A stretch of 64,000 nt of DNA, from contig NW_025408669.1 in assembly GCF_020360975.1 (NCBI RefSeq), positions 7,254,001 to 7,318,000 of the forward strand. The letters are read 5' to 3'. This DNA is from Hirsutella rhossiliensis (lineage: Eukaryota; Ascomycota; Sordariomycetes; Hypocreales; Ophiocordycipitaceae). The notes below the pieces were generated by a model. It worked only from the letters and a program-made list of their open reading frames with translations. It had not been told where the DNA came from and searched no databases. Positions within the stretch are counted from its first letter, which is position 1; each line of letters starts with the position of its first letter. Below, piece after piece: positions 35,641-47,860 of this stretch. The translations under genes were made by a program, and so were the position numbers.

Positions 35641-35785
35641 CTAGACGGGAGTTTAAGAGCGTAGGAAGGTAAAAGAAGTTAAGGGGAATTTCGAAAGGAA
35701 TTTTAATTAAATATTTCGACGAGGAATTTCAAAGGTATAAGTAGTTGATTTCCCGGCTTAAAAGGAGTAAGCCGGGCTTATAACC

Positions 35786-36353
35786 TCTTAAGGTATATAA
35801 GCAAAAGCGGAATTTTAGAAAATCAAGGAATTACGTAAGACTACGTAATAGAGGGGAAGAAGGAGTATAAGGTAGGATTTTCAACGGAATTTATTAGTAG
35901 TGTATTAGTGTATAGAAGAGGTGTTAAAGTTAATAATCCTCTATCTATCTACTAGCGGACATGCTGTCTTATATAGACAATTATAGCTGAACGGAAGAAC
36001 CTTTTAGGACTAGATTTAGGCTGCCGTATAGCCCTAAGACTAGGGAATTCTATGATATCTCGAGTAAATCTAGAAGTGTCTTAGTTCTACTAATATTCGT
36101 GTTTAGAGGAGGTTGGTCGTGCCGGTGTTCTTAAGAGGTCTTAGCTAGTATTCTAAGCTAGCTCTATTCCTTCGATTCCCGATTATACGATAACCGGCAA
36201 CCCGTTTAATGCATAATAACATGCAAAATAACGAGCGATTCTTGCTCTATAGGATAAGATTTTATCTATAATTAATATACTACTTATTAGCTTATATAAT
36301 CGGGAGAGTATATTATAGCTACTTTATTTATAGTAGGAACACCGTTCCTTATA
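35786..36353 (-). repeat. 5' LTR of copia C
   Basis: 568 bp, less RIPed than its partner at 30312-30879 (for example it keeps ATGCATAATAACATGCA where the other has AATATAT). The two LTRs should be identical at insertion, so they were mutated unevenly. Confidence 0.9.
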
Positions 36354-36358
36354 ATAGT

Positions 36359-39300
36359 CTTAACCTAGGCTACTATTAGTAGTCTATTAGTCCGTCGTTC
36401 TTATCTACCGTTCTAAATAAGGCTTCGAACTTATTAAGGGCTATAGTTCCTATAAACTTATATATAAGTTCCTATATAAGGTCGAGATACCCGCGCTACT
36501 TAACGAGGACCTCTTAGCGTTTCCCCTTACTAACCTTTTTCTAGTATATAGCTTATATCTCCTTAACCTTAAACTTATCCTCTCCCTCTACCTTAATTAT
36601 AGGCGGTTAAGCGTCCGCTACTTTTTATCTAGGTAGTAGGTTAAAGGAGGCTCTATAAAGGAGGTCTACGTTAATCTTATTATAGACCCCTATTAAGAGA
36701 CTATTAAGCTTTATAACTTATAGGCTAATAACCCTCTATACTATAAACTTTACGTATAGCTAGTTAAGCTTCTTCTTTAGCCGTGCCGACCTATAGTTAT
36801 AAAGGTCTAGCTATACCTTATCTCTTACTATAAACCTATTTACTAGGGCCTTAGTCTTATTAGCGTACCGCTCTTAATCTTACGCTACGGCGGCTATCGC
36901 GGATTAGTAATAATCTATAGTCTCTTATGGCTTTTATATAAATATAGAGGCGCGGCCCTTTAGTAACGAATTACTATACTACTCTACTACTACGTTTACG
37001 GTAAAAGGAACTAGTAAGGGTAGTTTAAAGCTATACGTTATAAAGAAAGAGGCTATCTTAATAGAGGTATATAGTTTACTATTTAACGTAAGTAAGGCTA
37101 TAGGAAGCTAATAGTCCTAGTCTACTTAATTATAAGCTATAATAGCCTATAAGTAAGCCTATACCTCTTAGTTAACCCTCTTAGGCCCTCCGTTAGTCTA
37201 TAGGTAATATACTATACTAAGTAGCTATATAATCTAAAGTAGCTAGTATAAGTGCTATTAAAAGCAGCTAGTTTAATTCGATCTTTTATCGCTTATTATA
37301 GAGGCTAGCTAGCTATATAAGCGGGCCTAGTACTATAAGAAGCGCTTTATATAAGACTTTATATCTATAGATAGTATTAGCTTTAATACTATAGACTTAC
37401 TAAGTTAGTCCTTAATTACCTATATATAGCGGTTGCCGCCCTTTATAAGTAAGAGGTCTATTATAAAGTCTATCTATATATATATATAGAACCGGTCGGG
37501 TACTAAAAGCTACTTAAGTAGCCCCTTAAGCTATACCCTTTAAATCTTAGTACGGCTATAGATATCGTAGTTATAAAGGAAGCGGCGAACGTAGTACTAT
37601 AGGAGGGGCTAGTAGAAATCCCTCGCGAGGCCTACTACTATACCCTGCCTACCTAGGTAGCCTATAATACTAAAGTTATAGATAAGCTAGACTAGCTTCC
37701 CTTAGAGCTTATTCTATTTATCTAGCTCTAGTAGTCTATCCTTCTCCTTAGCTTCTATAATATACGGCGCGCCCGGTACCTATAGTCTCCCCCGCTAACG
37801 TAGGTGCCCTTATAGGTCGATATAATAGTTAGCTACTTATACCTTTAGCTTTAGCTTTAGATTAAGGCATTAAGCGCTAGACTTAACGGCGTAGCGCACG
37901 CTCTTATAAGTACGGTCTAAAGACGATATCCTATCTTATAAGCGCTAGAGGACCTTATCTTAGAATACCCGCGCTATACGCGCTCCTAGGCCGGTCTATC
38001 CCTCCTTGCTAGGCTAAGGTAAAAGTATAGGGGAAGGCTTATCCGTTAGCGCTACGCCTTCTTTTACTAAGGAAGCTCCTATATAAGTCTATAGCGCTTC
38101 TTATAGGATAAGCTATAGATCCTAGGCCTTAATATCCGCTCTCGTTAGCCGGTCTTAATCCCTCTAAGAAAGTATATCTAGGACTATAGAGTCCTACCCT
38201 AGCCGGTACTTAATTAAGAAGTTAAAGTATAAGAGATACTCCGCTTAGTGGGCTTACTACTCTAAGAGGTACTAGCGAGTTATAAAATACTCGAGGTTCC
38301 TATAGTCTATAAGAACCTCGAAGCTCTTATAGCTCTAGAGCTCCGCTTACTATTATATAAGGTAGCTAATAATTACTAGTATCTCCTTATCGTAAATAGT
38401 ATAATTCCGCTTTACTAGGGTTAGCTTATAGGAGTAGAATACTACTAGTTACTTCCGCCTATTTACCTCCTAAGAGAGCGTTCCTCTAAGTGCCTAGCCG
38501 CTATAGTCTACTTTAACTAACGTAGACCGGTCGAAGTCTTACTAGAGTAGTACTAGGGCTTAAGAGAATAGGTCCTTAAGTATATAGAATACTCCTTCCT
38601 ATATAGGCCCCTAGTAAAAGGCGGTCTACTTCCTAGTAATCTCGTTTAAGGGTATTATAATATAAGAGAAGCCCTTAATAAATATCTTATAATAGTTCGC
38701 GAACTTAAGGAAGCTTTATATACCTATCTATATAGTTAGGGCAGCTTAGTCCTAAATCGCCTAGATCTTTATAGGATCCGCCTATATACTTATACTAGCG
38801 TAGATAATAAAGCCTAAGTACTTAACCCTCTTAACCCTAAATTCGTACTTATCTAAGTTAAGGTAGAGCCTATAAAGTTAGAGGCGCTTTAAGACCCTCT
38901 ATACTTTCTATATATAGTCTTTATAAGAGCTACTCGTATAGATAAGGATATTATCTATATATATAGAGGCGAACTTATCGAGGAAGTCTTAAAGTATATT
39001 ATTAATATAACGTTAGAAGGTAGTAGGCGCTCCTAAGAGGCCGAAGGGCGTTATAAGCTACTTAAATAAGCTATAGTATATATAGAACGCTGTCTTTTAC
39101 TTATTACCCTCTAAGATCTATACCTTATAAAACGCCTATTTTATATCTAGCTTTATAAACTACTTTGCCTTTAAAAGGTTATAGAGCGTATCTAAGATTA
39201 AGGGTAAGGGGTAGTAGTCTAGCCTTATAATTACGTTTAAAGCCTTATAGTCGTAATAGAACTATATCCTACCCTTTAGTTTATATATAAATAGGACCGG

Positions 39301-40181
39301 CGCTCTTACTTTAAAGCTACTTACTTAAATAAAACCCTTATCTAGGAGGTCCCTTAGCGTCTTCTTTAATACTAGTAGCTCTATATATAATATACTATAT
39401 AGTAGTCCGAATAATATAGGTAGTTCTTACCCCTTCTTATTAGTATAAAGTACGATCTTATAGTCTACCCCTAGCTTATATAGGTTAAGCTTATCCGCTT
39501 CCTAGGACTTAAATAGCGGTAGGAGGTCGTAAAAGCGCTTTAGTATCTACTACTATAGCTTAGAGGGCGACTTTAGCTTCTTCGCTTAGAGGGCCTTATC
39601 GATATCTACTAAGCTAACTACGTAGACCGCTATATTAGCCGCTACCTAGCCTTCCTCCCGCTCTAACTATCGTATAGTTCCTATAAAGATAAAGGTAAGG
39701 ACTTCTTATACTAAGTATAAAGCTTATATACTTAGTCCTACGCTTATAAAACCGTTATTATAGTAGACCTACTATTATATAGGCTTAAACTATAGCTTCT
39801 TTTAATATAGAACTAAGTATAACTCTATATATAATAACTAAGGTTTCCTAAGGATTAAGGGAAACTCTAGTTAAGGGATTATATAGGCTACGATAAGCTT
39901 ATAGTAACCGTCGACCTTTATAGCTAGCTACGTAATACCCTTAATTACTATACCCTCTATCGCGCTTAAGGCGCCCTTTACTTACCTTAAGGCAATCTTT
40001 TCTACTAATACTTATATCTCTTATATAAGCGCCTCGTTAACTACGGCGTAGTACTAGTAGCCTTTATCTATAAGGGCGGCGATAGGTAAAGAATTATTAA
40101 CTATAGCCTATATTAAAGTAGGCTCCTCTTTTATATAGGCGGATAATTCCTCCTTTTCCTTTACTAGCGCTAGTAATTAAG
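36359..40181 (-). pseudogene. gypsy E pol: protease, RT, RNase H, integrase, chromodomain (relic)
   Basis: From right to left on the minus strand: protease with LPIAALID-GY near 40055-40100; reverse transcriptase with FASIYIDNILIYTSSS near 38940-38970 (YVDD form) followed by LNLDKYEFRVKRVKYLGFII; RNase H; integrase; then a basic GPY-like region (Y-SARLKKKLN-LY-KF) and a chromodomain near 36440-36580 (FKVKEI-AIY, KKVSKGKR-EVLVK-RGYLDLI-EL). The frame ends near the copia C insertion. Upstream it joins gag across gypsy B#4. Stops replace Gln and Trp. Confidence 0.8.
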
Positions 40182-40631
40182 TATTACGACTACGGCTACT
40201 AGGCCGCTAACGGTCGACCGCGTTAAGTATATAACACGGTCTAATAGATAAATAGTCGGCACGACTATTTAATAGATATAGGATCGAGGGGATCGCAAAG
40301 ATCTAAGTAATCTAGGATTAATAGGATTACTACGCTCTATATAATCTAACGTTAGGGATTATAGCTAGGCCTATAATCTAAGGATAGTCTCTATGGGTAT
40401 ATATAGCTACCTACTTTTACTCCTTTAGATAGATAGCTCTCTAGCTTTTAATATAGATCTTTATTACGATTTTATCTCTAATTTTAATTACTTAGTTATA
40501 GTCTATAGTCTACGACCTCCGACTTATTACTAACGTAATATACTTCTTATTACTTAAACCACGCCCTATTATATCTACTAATATAAACCCCTTAATAGGT
40601 TTATCCCTTAGGAATAACACCGGTCGTTATA
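40182..40631 (+). repeat. 5' LTR of gypsy B#4
   Basis: 450 bp, TATTACGAC...GGTCGTTATA; a GGGTATATATAG box at about 40395-40406 is the probable TATA element. Confidence 0.9.
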
Positions 40632-40649
40632 TATTAAAAGCTCTTATTT

Positions 40650-43312
40650 AGTATAATACCGCGTTACTTTAAGCAATATCGTAACTATTAATATACCTAT
40701 ATAGTAAGCTAGATTAACTAACTCTAGAGCTACTATATCGCCTTAGGATATAATGCGCGAGATTATCGCCCTTCGATATAAGGTATAGTTACTTAGGAAT
40801 AGAGGAGGCAACGGATAAGTTAAGGACCTTAAAGAAGTAGTTAAACTAAAATAGCTAGGACTATTCGACGGTACTTATAGCACGCTTTGAGACTTTCTTA
40901 CCTAACTTAAGGCCTACTACTAGTTTTACCCTATTAAACTCTCGGACCTAGTTAAAAAGGTACTCTATATAGGAAATTATTTATCTAGAACGGCACTCGC
41001 TTAGTTTATGTGACGACCGGTGATATTCCCAAGGGATAAACCTGTCGTGGGGTTTATGTTGGCAGATACAACAGGGCGTGGTCTGAGCAATGATAAGTAT
41101 GTCACGTTGGTGATGAGTCGGAGGTCGTAGACCGTAGACTGTAACCAGGTAATCAAGTGATCGGAATCAGAGATGAGATCGTGATAGAATCGTAATGATT
41201 GTGTTGAAAGCTAAAGAGCTATCTAGTCTAAAGGAGTGGAATTGGGTGTCCTTATATACCCAGTGGTCCTTCGTGGATCATTCAGCGAACGTGATGATCC
41301 TGTTCACGGATCGTTGGATCATTGAGACGATCCAATGATCCTGTACATCGTCGTTGGATCATCGAGATGATCCAATGAGCCGGATCGTTGGGATCACCAA
41401 GTGATCCAAATGATCCATCACGTGACTTCGCGGGATCCTGTACCCCTCCGTCACGTGTCGGCCTTGTTGAGGGCTGCTTGTGACCAACCGTTGGTCGGGT
41501 CGTAACAGTTTAGACCTATTATAAGGGACTTTCTTAATAACTAACTAGCGCGACGAGATAACGAGATAGATAAAGTCTTTGCTAGTTTCTAAGGATTTAA
41601 AGAAGCTATTATAAAGGTATTCGGAATAACTAACGAGGAACGAGAAGCCGAATAAAAACTTTAAGAACTCCGATAAAGGATCTTAGTATCGGATTATACT
41701 ACGAAGTTCCGTTAAGTTACCTTAAAGCTTAATTAAGACGACGAACCTCTTATATTACGATTCTACGACGGGCTTAAGGAAGAAGTTAAGGACGAACTTT
41801 ATAAGGAAAATCGACCTAATAACCTCTTAGACTATATTACTATAGTAGTATAAATCGACGATAGATAGTATACGCGACGCTAAGAAAAGAAATAAGGAAG
41901 AGGAAACTAGAACCCTTCCTATAGGAATAACTTTAACTAACGCGCTAATTATAAGAAGAAGCGCGAAACTCCTATTACCTACGCCTATATAACTAACTTA
42001 GGTAGGATAGATCTAGATATAATATAGAAAAGTAAAAGAAAGTGTTTTAACTATAGGAAACTTAAATATTACTCTAAAGAATATAGATAACCTCGTAAGG
42101 AGAAGAAAACCTACTAGGTACTAGCCTTAGAAGGTAAGAAATACCTAAACGCTATTAATAGATAAGAACTAAAGTATAAACTCCTTAGTTAGACTATATA
42201 CTATAATAATAAATATATAGTATACTTAAGCGATAAGAATAGTACCGGATAGTTCCTAAAGCTACTAAAGAAAACCCTTATAATAATATAACGAAGGGAT
42301 CTTAAAATATAGAAATAAGTTAAATTCGTAGAACTAGAATACCCCTATCTTAAAGGAGTCTCCTAAGACTAGATTAGGAAGAACGGTAAACGATTTTAGG
42401 AAGATATACGAAATAAAAATCGATAATAATAATAGGCAGTCTATAAATAATATAATAAAGAAGATATAGATATAGCCCTTATACTTACGAAACTTAGATA
42501 ATAACCTAAGGAGGAATAATAAAGTATCGACGATATAAGCTCTAAAGAATAAGAAATACCTAGAGAAACGGAAGACGAGAATAAACTTATACTACTACCC
42601 TCGCTATTAAGGGAAAATGCTACGATTAGAGAACACGCTTTATACTTCGAAGAATTTAAAGAAATACTTAAAATTAAAACCTAATATATACCTTAAATTC
42701 TTATAGAAAACTAATAAGCTATACTAATTCGATATTAACTAGTACTACGCGGAGGAGACTACGCTATAGCTATCGCCGTATTCGATACCTTTATAGCTCT
42801 ATAACGAGAATAGTAACTATAAGGAGAATTTAGAGACGATCTATAAATACTACTTACTTATAAGTACTATAAGTATATTTTATAGATATTATACGCCTAC
42901 CTAGATTATATAATATACTTCTAGATAAAGGCACGATACGACGCCTTCCTAGTTAGGTTCGAGGGATAAGTACTTTCGAAACCCTACCTAAGTATAGAAC
43001 TAGACTACTAGAAAATCGATTAACGCTACCTAAACGACTAAGTTATATTATTAGAACCCGATTATAGTATACTACTTAAATACCGCGATAATTATAGTTT
43101 ATTAACGAGATATCTTTTAGAGATATATAAAATCTATAAATACGCTAAAATAAAAGAATAGTATAACGCTACTCGCTCTAAGGCATCCGAACCCTTAATC
43201 TTCTAAAGACTTATATAACGAGTTAAATATAACGAGGAAGATTATAACGAATATATATACCTAAACTATAGAGTTTATAAATATAAAAAAGCACGAGCAT
43301 AGTATAAACAAT
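40650..43312 (+). pseudogene. gypsy B#4 gag and start of pol (relic)
   Basis: Gag runs 40650-41008, is interrupted by the solo LTR, and resumes at 41513. A nucleocapsid zinc knuckle is recognisable near 42038-42085 as KCFNYRKLKYYSKEYR, where Cys and His have become Tyr. The frame continues as a charged linker towards protease until copia A#3 at 43318. Highly RIPed. Confidence 0.7.
41009..41507 (-). repeat. Un-RIPed solo LTR of a gypsy B subfamily
   Basis: 499 bp with perfect TSD GTTTA (41004-41008, 41508-41512). Minus-strand ends are canonical, TGTTACGACC...GGTCGTCACA. CpA and TpG are abundant, unlike everything around it. It retains a clear TATA box (GGGTATATAAGG on the minus strand, near 41250-41262) and a U3 full of GGATCATTGGATC-type repeats (41270-41430). 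U5 matches the RIPed B LTRs; U3 is a different subfamily. Confidence 0.93.
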
Positions 43313-43317
43313 ATAAT

Positions 43318-43795
43318 TCTCGCGAAGAGAGATACGAGAAGTGCATGAAAATGCATGAAGGTGAAATTAGGAGTAAGGGGTCGGACAGGCAGGGCAGAGA
43401 GATTTGATTCTTGCGGGAGCAGCAATTGCGGCAGGGGAGTGATTGTTGTATTGCCTTAATTGTCCTTCTTTCCTCTATCTAACGCCCCTCTTTATACCCT
43501 TCTAGCATCTTAATTAACAAAGAAGATCCTGCTTAAAGAAGCCACTAATGTCCTTTCGACTACCGAGCTTTTTGCCGGTTTTTCCCCTCCTTTCTAGCCG
43601 TTGCCAGCACATCCGTCTTATCTCTCGCCACCTCTATAGGAAGCCATCGCCACTTCTGCTTCCCCTTATGCCCCCACCCTCCTTTCTATACCTCTTTTTA
43701 GCTCCTTCTTCCTTCTTCTACACCGGGTGTTTTTTAGCTTCCTTGGTCCCTCTTGCTAAGGGATATCTCCGAGAACTGCGAAATCAGGCCACGCT
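43318..43795 (-). repeat. 3' LTR of copia A#3, inner end missing
   Basis: Matches 48964-49449 but lacks the last bases (TCGCGATA on the plus strand) and runs straight into GGGCCTTCTTAG. The expected polypurine tract and part of the 3' UTR seen in A#2 (60060-60880) are absent, so a deletion removed the LTR-UTR junction. Confidence 0.8.
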
Positions 43796-43959
43796 GGGCC
43801 TTCTTAGAAGGGAAAAAACCCAATCAAAATAGGGGGCCCTCTAAAGGGAAAAACCTCTTCCTTTTCTTCGGCTATAGACGTCACCTTCTCGTACGTGCTA
43901 TTAGCTCCTCTCGTAGACTCTTAAGGCGGGCCTCTAAGGACAGCTTCTCTCGAACGTCT

Positions 43960-46900
43960 TCTAGCCCTATTTACTGTAAAAAGACAGCTAGCTTCTACTT
44001 CGGCAGGGGCTTCGTAAGACCGTCGGCTTTCATTAATGCCGTTAGAACCCAACGGACGGAAATAAGTCCCCTTTAGACCTCTTAGCGTAACCAATGCTAG
44101 TGGATATCGATATGCCGTAGCCGGGTCAACAGCTTGCTGTTTTCCGTAAGAATTCGTATAGTCTACGTGTTATCGCATTCTATAGCTAATGGGGTCGGAA
44201 TTTGCAGTCGTAGAGATATTAATAGCCGGCTAAGGAAAATCGCTTCTTTTAACGCTTCTAAAAGAGCTAGTAGCTCTGCCTCCGTACTAGAAGTCGTAAC
44301 GGTGGCCTGCTTCGAAGCTCTCTAAGCAATGGTTCCTCTAAAAAGGGACATAATATACCCTTATGAGCTCTTTCTATCTAAGGAATTGTCCGCAAAGGAC
44401 GAATCGCTCGAATAAAGGAAGATTTCGGCAGCTTGTTTCCTTCCCTGCCCTCCTAGGCGCAGACTATATAATCTCGTTAAATAGAGATAAAGGATAGCTC
44501 TGTCTGCTGCTTCTTAATGCCTAGGGCTAGGATTCTGGTTATGCCTAGCTAGCCGGGAGACCGTAAAAGAGATATCCGGTCTAGTAGAAATAGCTGAAAA
44601 AAGCAGGGAGCCTACCTTCTATTGGTATTGGTGTTTCTCTTGCTCCCTAGCTTGAAAGGACGGATCAGGCAAAAGCTCTTCGTCTAACATAGGCGTAGAG
44701 GGAAGCTTCTTATCGAGGGAATTAGGGAGGAATTTATAAGCGACCTTATTAATATAGGCGTCCTAGGTAAGCTAGATAGTCCGTTAGGACCTATTCCTAA
44801 GGATTCGTATCCCTAGGAACCACTTTAGCTCCCCTAGCCTAGTCATCTTATACCTTTATTGTAGGCCTTTTATAGCCTCCCTAGCAGTTGCTTCTTCCTC
44901 TTTCGGGTAGGCCTAGATAATGTCGTCGACGTAGAAGAAGACCGTGATTTTACCCTTCTGCATTATACACGGTTCCTAAGGGACTTTCTTAAAGCCTAGG
45001 GCTTCGAGGGAACCTATTAAATGCTGTTGCCAAAGAAGGGGTGATCTTCGTAGTCCGTATAGAGCTTTCCTAAGCCGTAGAACCTTTCCTGGCTGTTGGA
45101 AGCCTAGTAGAAGGCGCATATAGACAACTTCTTCTTCTTCCTCGAGTAGACAGTTAATAAAGGCGTTGACTGCATCTATCTATTCGAGCTCGAGGTCGAA
45201 TTCTGCTGCTATAGCTATAAGGGTCCGAAAAGATATCCCTGCTAGGGTAGTTGCCCTAGTAGGAAGATCCCCTTTTTCCTGTTAATTCCCATAGACAACT
45301 AGCCGGGCTTTGCACTTTTAAAGGAAGCCGTGTTTATTAGTCTTATAGATAAAAACCCACTTGCAGCCAAGGACCTGTTTTCCTCTTGCCTTTTCCTTAA
45401 GGACCTCTTCGAAAGACCCTATCTCTTCGTGTGAGGCTAGGTGGTCTTTCTAGGCCTGGAAAAACTGGTCTCTAAAGGGGTGTTTTTCTAGCTGCTTCTA
45501 GTTTGCTGGTGGGTCCGTGAGGTCTCTTTTATGTACCTTCCTTGCTGATAGCTATGGCTTGAAGAGCCGGCCTGCTGTGAACGCTCCGTGGGAACCGTCT
45601 TCTATTGGCGTTGGGTAGAAGTCGGAAAAACGATCGAAATAGGGGAGAAACTGGTCTTCTTTCGTATCGGGCCCTATACCTTCCTTTGCTTCTCGAAGCA
45701 GGGATAAAAAGGCAGCCGGGTAATCCTTCGAGAGAGGTGCCTTTCCTACCCCCTTAGGGTTCGAGACGGGAAGACTAACTAAAAAAGCTGCTTCTAGATC
45801 TTCTTCTTGTTCCGTAAGAGGAGGCGTAGGGAGGTAGGCGTATTCTAGCTCTACCGCTTTCCTATAGTCTCCTTCTTCGTCTAGATTATTTGATCTAGCA
45901 GCTTCCTCTTCGAAGTCGGCGTTATCCTCGACTACTTCGACGTCGGTTTCTTCTTCCGTTTCCTCGTCTAGGACCTCTTCTTAAGACTGTTGGGAAGGGG
46001 GGATTTAAATCTTCTAAATTAGCTAACGTTGAGAGAGTAAGAGGGGCTGTTGATCCCTCTTTCCGTCGAAGAAGCTAGATTCGTCGAAAATTACATCCCT
46101 AGTCGAAATAACCTTCCGTAGAAGAGGAATCTAGATCCGGAAGATATTCGTAGAATTATAACTAACGAGGTAACTAACAAAGGCTCTAGGATTAAGCTTT
46201 CTTTTCTTCTTCCTTTTTAGCTATGCATCGGCAGTTATAGCGTATGCCTTATAGCCGTAGGCACGAAGGTGGGCTAGCGAGGCCCTCTTCTTCGTAAAGA
46301 GCTCGAGGGGGGATTTCTAGTCTGTTCCTTAGTTTAGTCCCCTAGGGTCCTTTGGGTCCCTTAGGGTCTGGTTTCGTAGGTAATAGGCGGTCTCAACGAC
46401 TTCCCTCTAAAGGTCGTGGGGAAGCCTCGCAGTAAGTCTCATCGTACGGGCCCTTTCTATTACAGCACCCCCTGATCTTTCTGCCCCTCCGTTCTAGGCC
46501 TAGGTATTCGGTGCTGACGGGAGGGGTAAAATGCCCCTTTTTCGAAGCTAATTTAAGATATCCTTCGTAAATAGCTCTCCGTTAGACCGTATCTTCTTTA
46601 CCTCGTAGCCAAAGTAGGATTTCATCTAGTTAACGAAGTCCCGGAGGGCAGACTAGTTATGCTTACTTAGGTAGGTCCGTAAGAAATAGGGGAAAACCAT
46701 CCCTAAAAAGGCGTCTGTGAAAAACATTACCCTGACGAAGCTTTCCTGATCCCTAGAGACGTCGGTCCAGTCGACCTAAATTTCCTTACACGGCTAGTCC
46801 GGCCGTAAAGGCGTTCGTCTAGAAATTCGTCTCCTAGTCTTTCCTTGGCCGCAGTGTTCGCATTCGACGGTCTTTGGTCCCCTTATTCGTACGCCCTATT

Positions 46901-47860
46901 GTTGTCCTAGCTTATGTAAAGCTAAGGGGCCCGGGTGACCAAGTCGTGCGTGCCAAAGAATGCCGTCTCCTTGGGCTGCCGGAAGAGGGTCCTTTATAGT
47001 AGACCTATTCCTCCTAGCAGGGAAAGCTGACTTCTCGAGTGGTTCCTTCCTAAGGATAGGTCGGAATTCGAGAATAAATTGACCGAATTTTTCCTCGATA
47101 AGCCTAATAGTCTGATTCTTCTAGACTAGCCTCGTAGGCTTAGACGTCGTATCCTAGAAGATTCCTTCCTCTCGAAGAAGGCGGAAGGAAATCAGGCTCG
47201 TTGAAAATCGAGGGCAAAAAGCTACCCTTTTTCGTCGAAGAATTCGTATAGACCTATTAGGTAATTTTATCGTGAAATTCACCCTTCCGTACCCCTCTAT
47301 CCGTACGGTTAATTCCCCGGCAATAAGGTATTCCCTCCGTGCCTTCTTAAAGGACCGGAATCGTAAGAGTGTATTGCAGATGTCGAGGGAAGCACTAGAG
47401 TTAAGGATAGCTGATTTTCGTAGGGGATAATCGGAGGGCTCTAACGGTTGGTCTTAGCCTTATTAATCCGTAGGGAAGATAAAGGCCGGATTTGCTATAC
47501 CAACGATTTTTCCTCGAATTTACGGCTCGAATAGGGGCAGCGGCGTTAGTTGCTATTTCTTAGCAACCCGAATCTCGTCTATCTTCTTCTGCAACGAGGG
47601 GTCCTCCTTAAGAGATTATTATACTATTTCTCGTAGCCTCTTTAAAGGGTTGACTCCTTTGGGTCGGTTTTCCTCGAAGACCTGCCAGCAGTCTTCCAGC
47701 CGATAGGGCTTTTTGCATGCTTGGTAGGTAGGTCGATTCCTTCTCGTACGTTGTCTCTTCGAGGAATCCTCGTCCCGGTCCGGAAGGTCTGCTTGAAAAC
47801 CCCCCCTTTTTACCCCTTATTGCTGATGTTAACGAGGTTCGATTTCGACTAGTTCCCTGA
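43960..47860 (-). pseudogene. copia A#3 pol (nearly readable relic)
   Basis: Minus strand, right to left. Protease active site near 47391-47402 reads NSS, consistent with G-to-A damage of DSG. The GAG-pre-integrase motif LWHARLGHPGPLSF is near 46918-46960, then integrase to about 46000. An acidic linker (EEVLDEETEEETDVEVVED) lies near 45930-45980. Reverse transcriptase follows, with FYVDD near 44925-44945, and RNase H with KADGLTKPLPKQKLAVF near 43975-44035. Frame breaks are mainly TAA/TAG. Collinear with A#2 at 56063-60000. Confidence 0.85.

Larger units (their letters stand above)
30312..36353 (-). mobile_element. Complete copia retrotransposon C, RIPed
   Basis: 568-bp LTRs at 30312-30879 and 35786-36353 and perfect TSD ATAGT (30307-30311, 36354-36358). 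On the minus strand the interior runs from the primer-binding motif (35773-35785) to a polypurine tract TTAAGGGAGGC just before the 3' LTR (30880-30890). Total 6.04 kb. It interrupts gypsy E between the end of the chromodomain region and the antisense ORF. Its LTR also occurs as four solo copies, at 12037, 16345, 56596 and 60148. Confidence 0.93.

Noticed and set aside
43548..43832. Open frame of 94 codons on the plus strand, repeated at 49194-49475
   Set aside because: Both lie inside the copia A LTRs and are antisense to the element; they are open because LTR copies are less mutated, not because they code.
43753..44325. Plus-strand open frames of 107 and 63 codons
   Set aside because: Antisense shadows of the copia A#3 RNase H and LTR junction on the minus strand.
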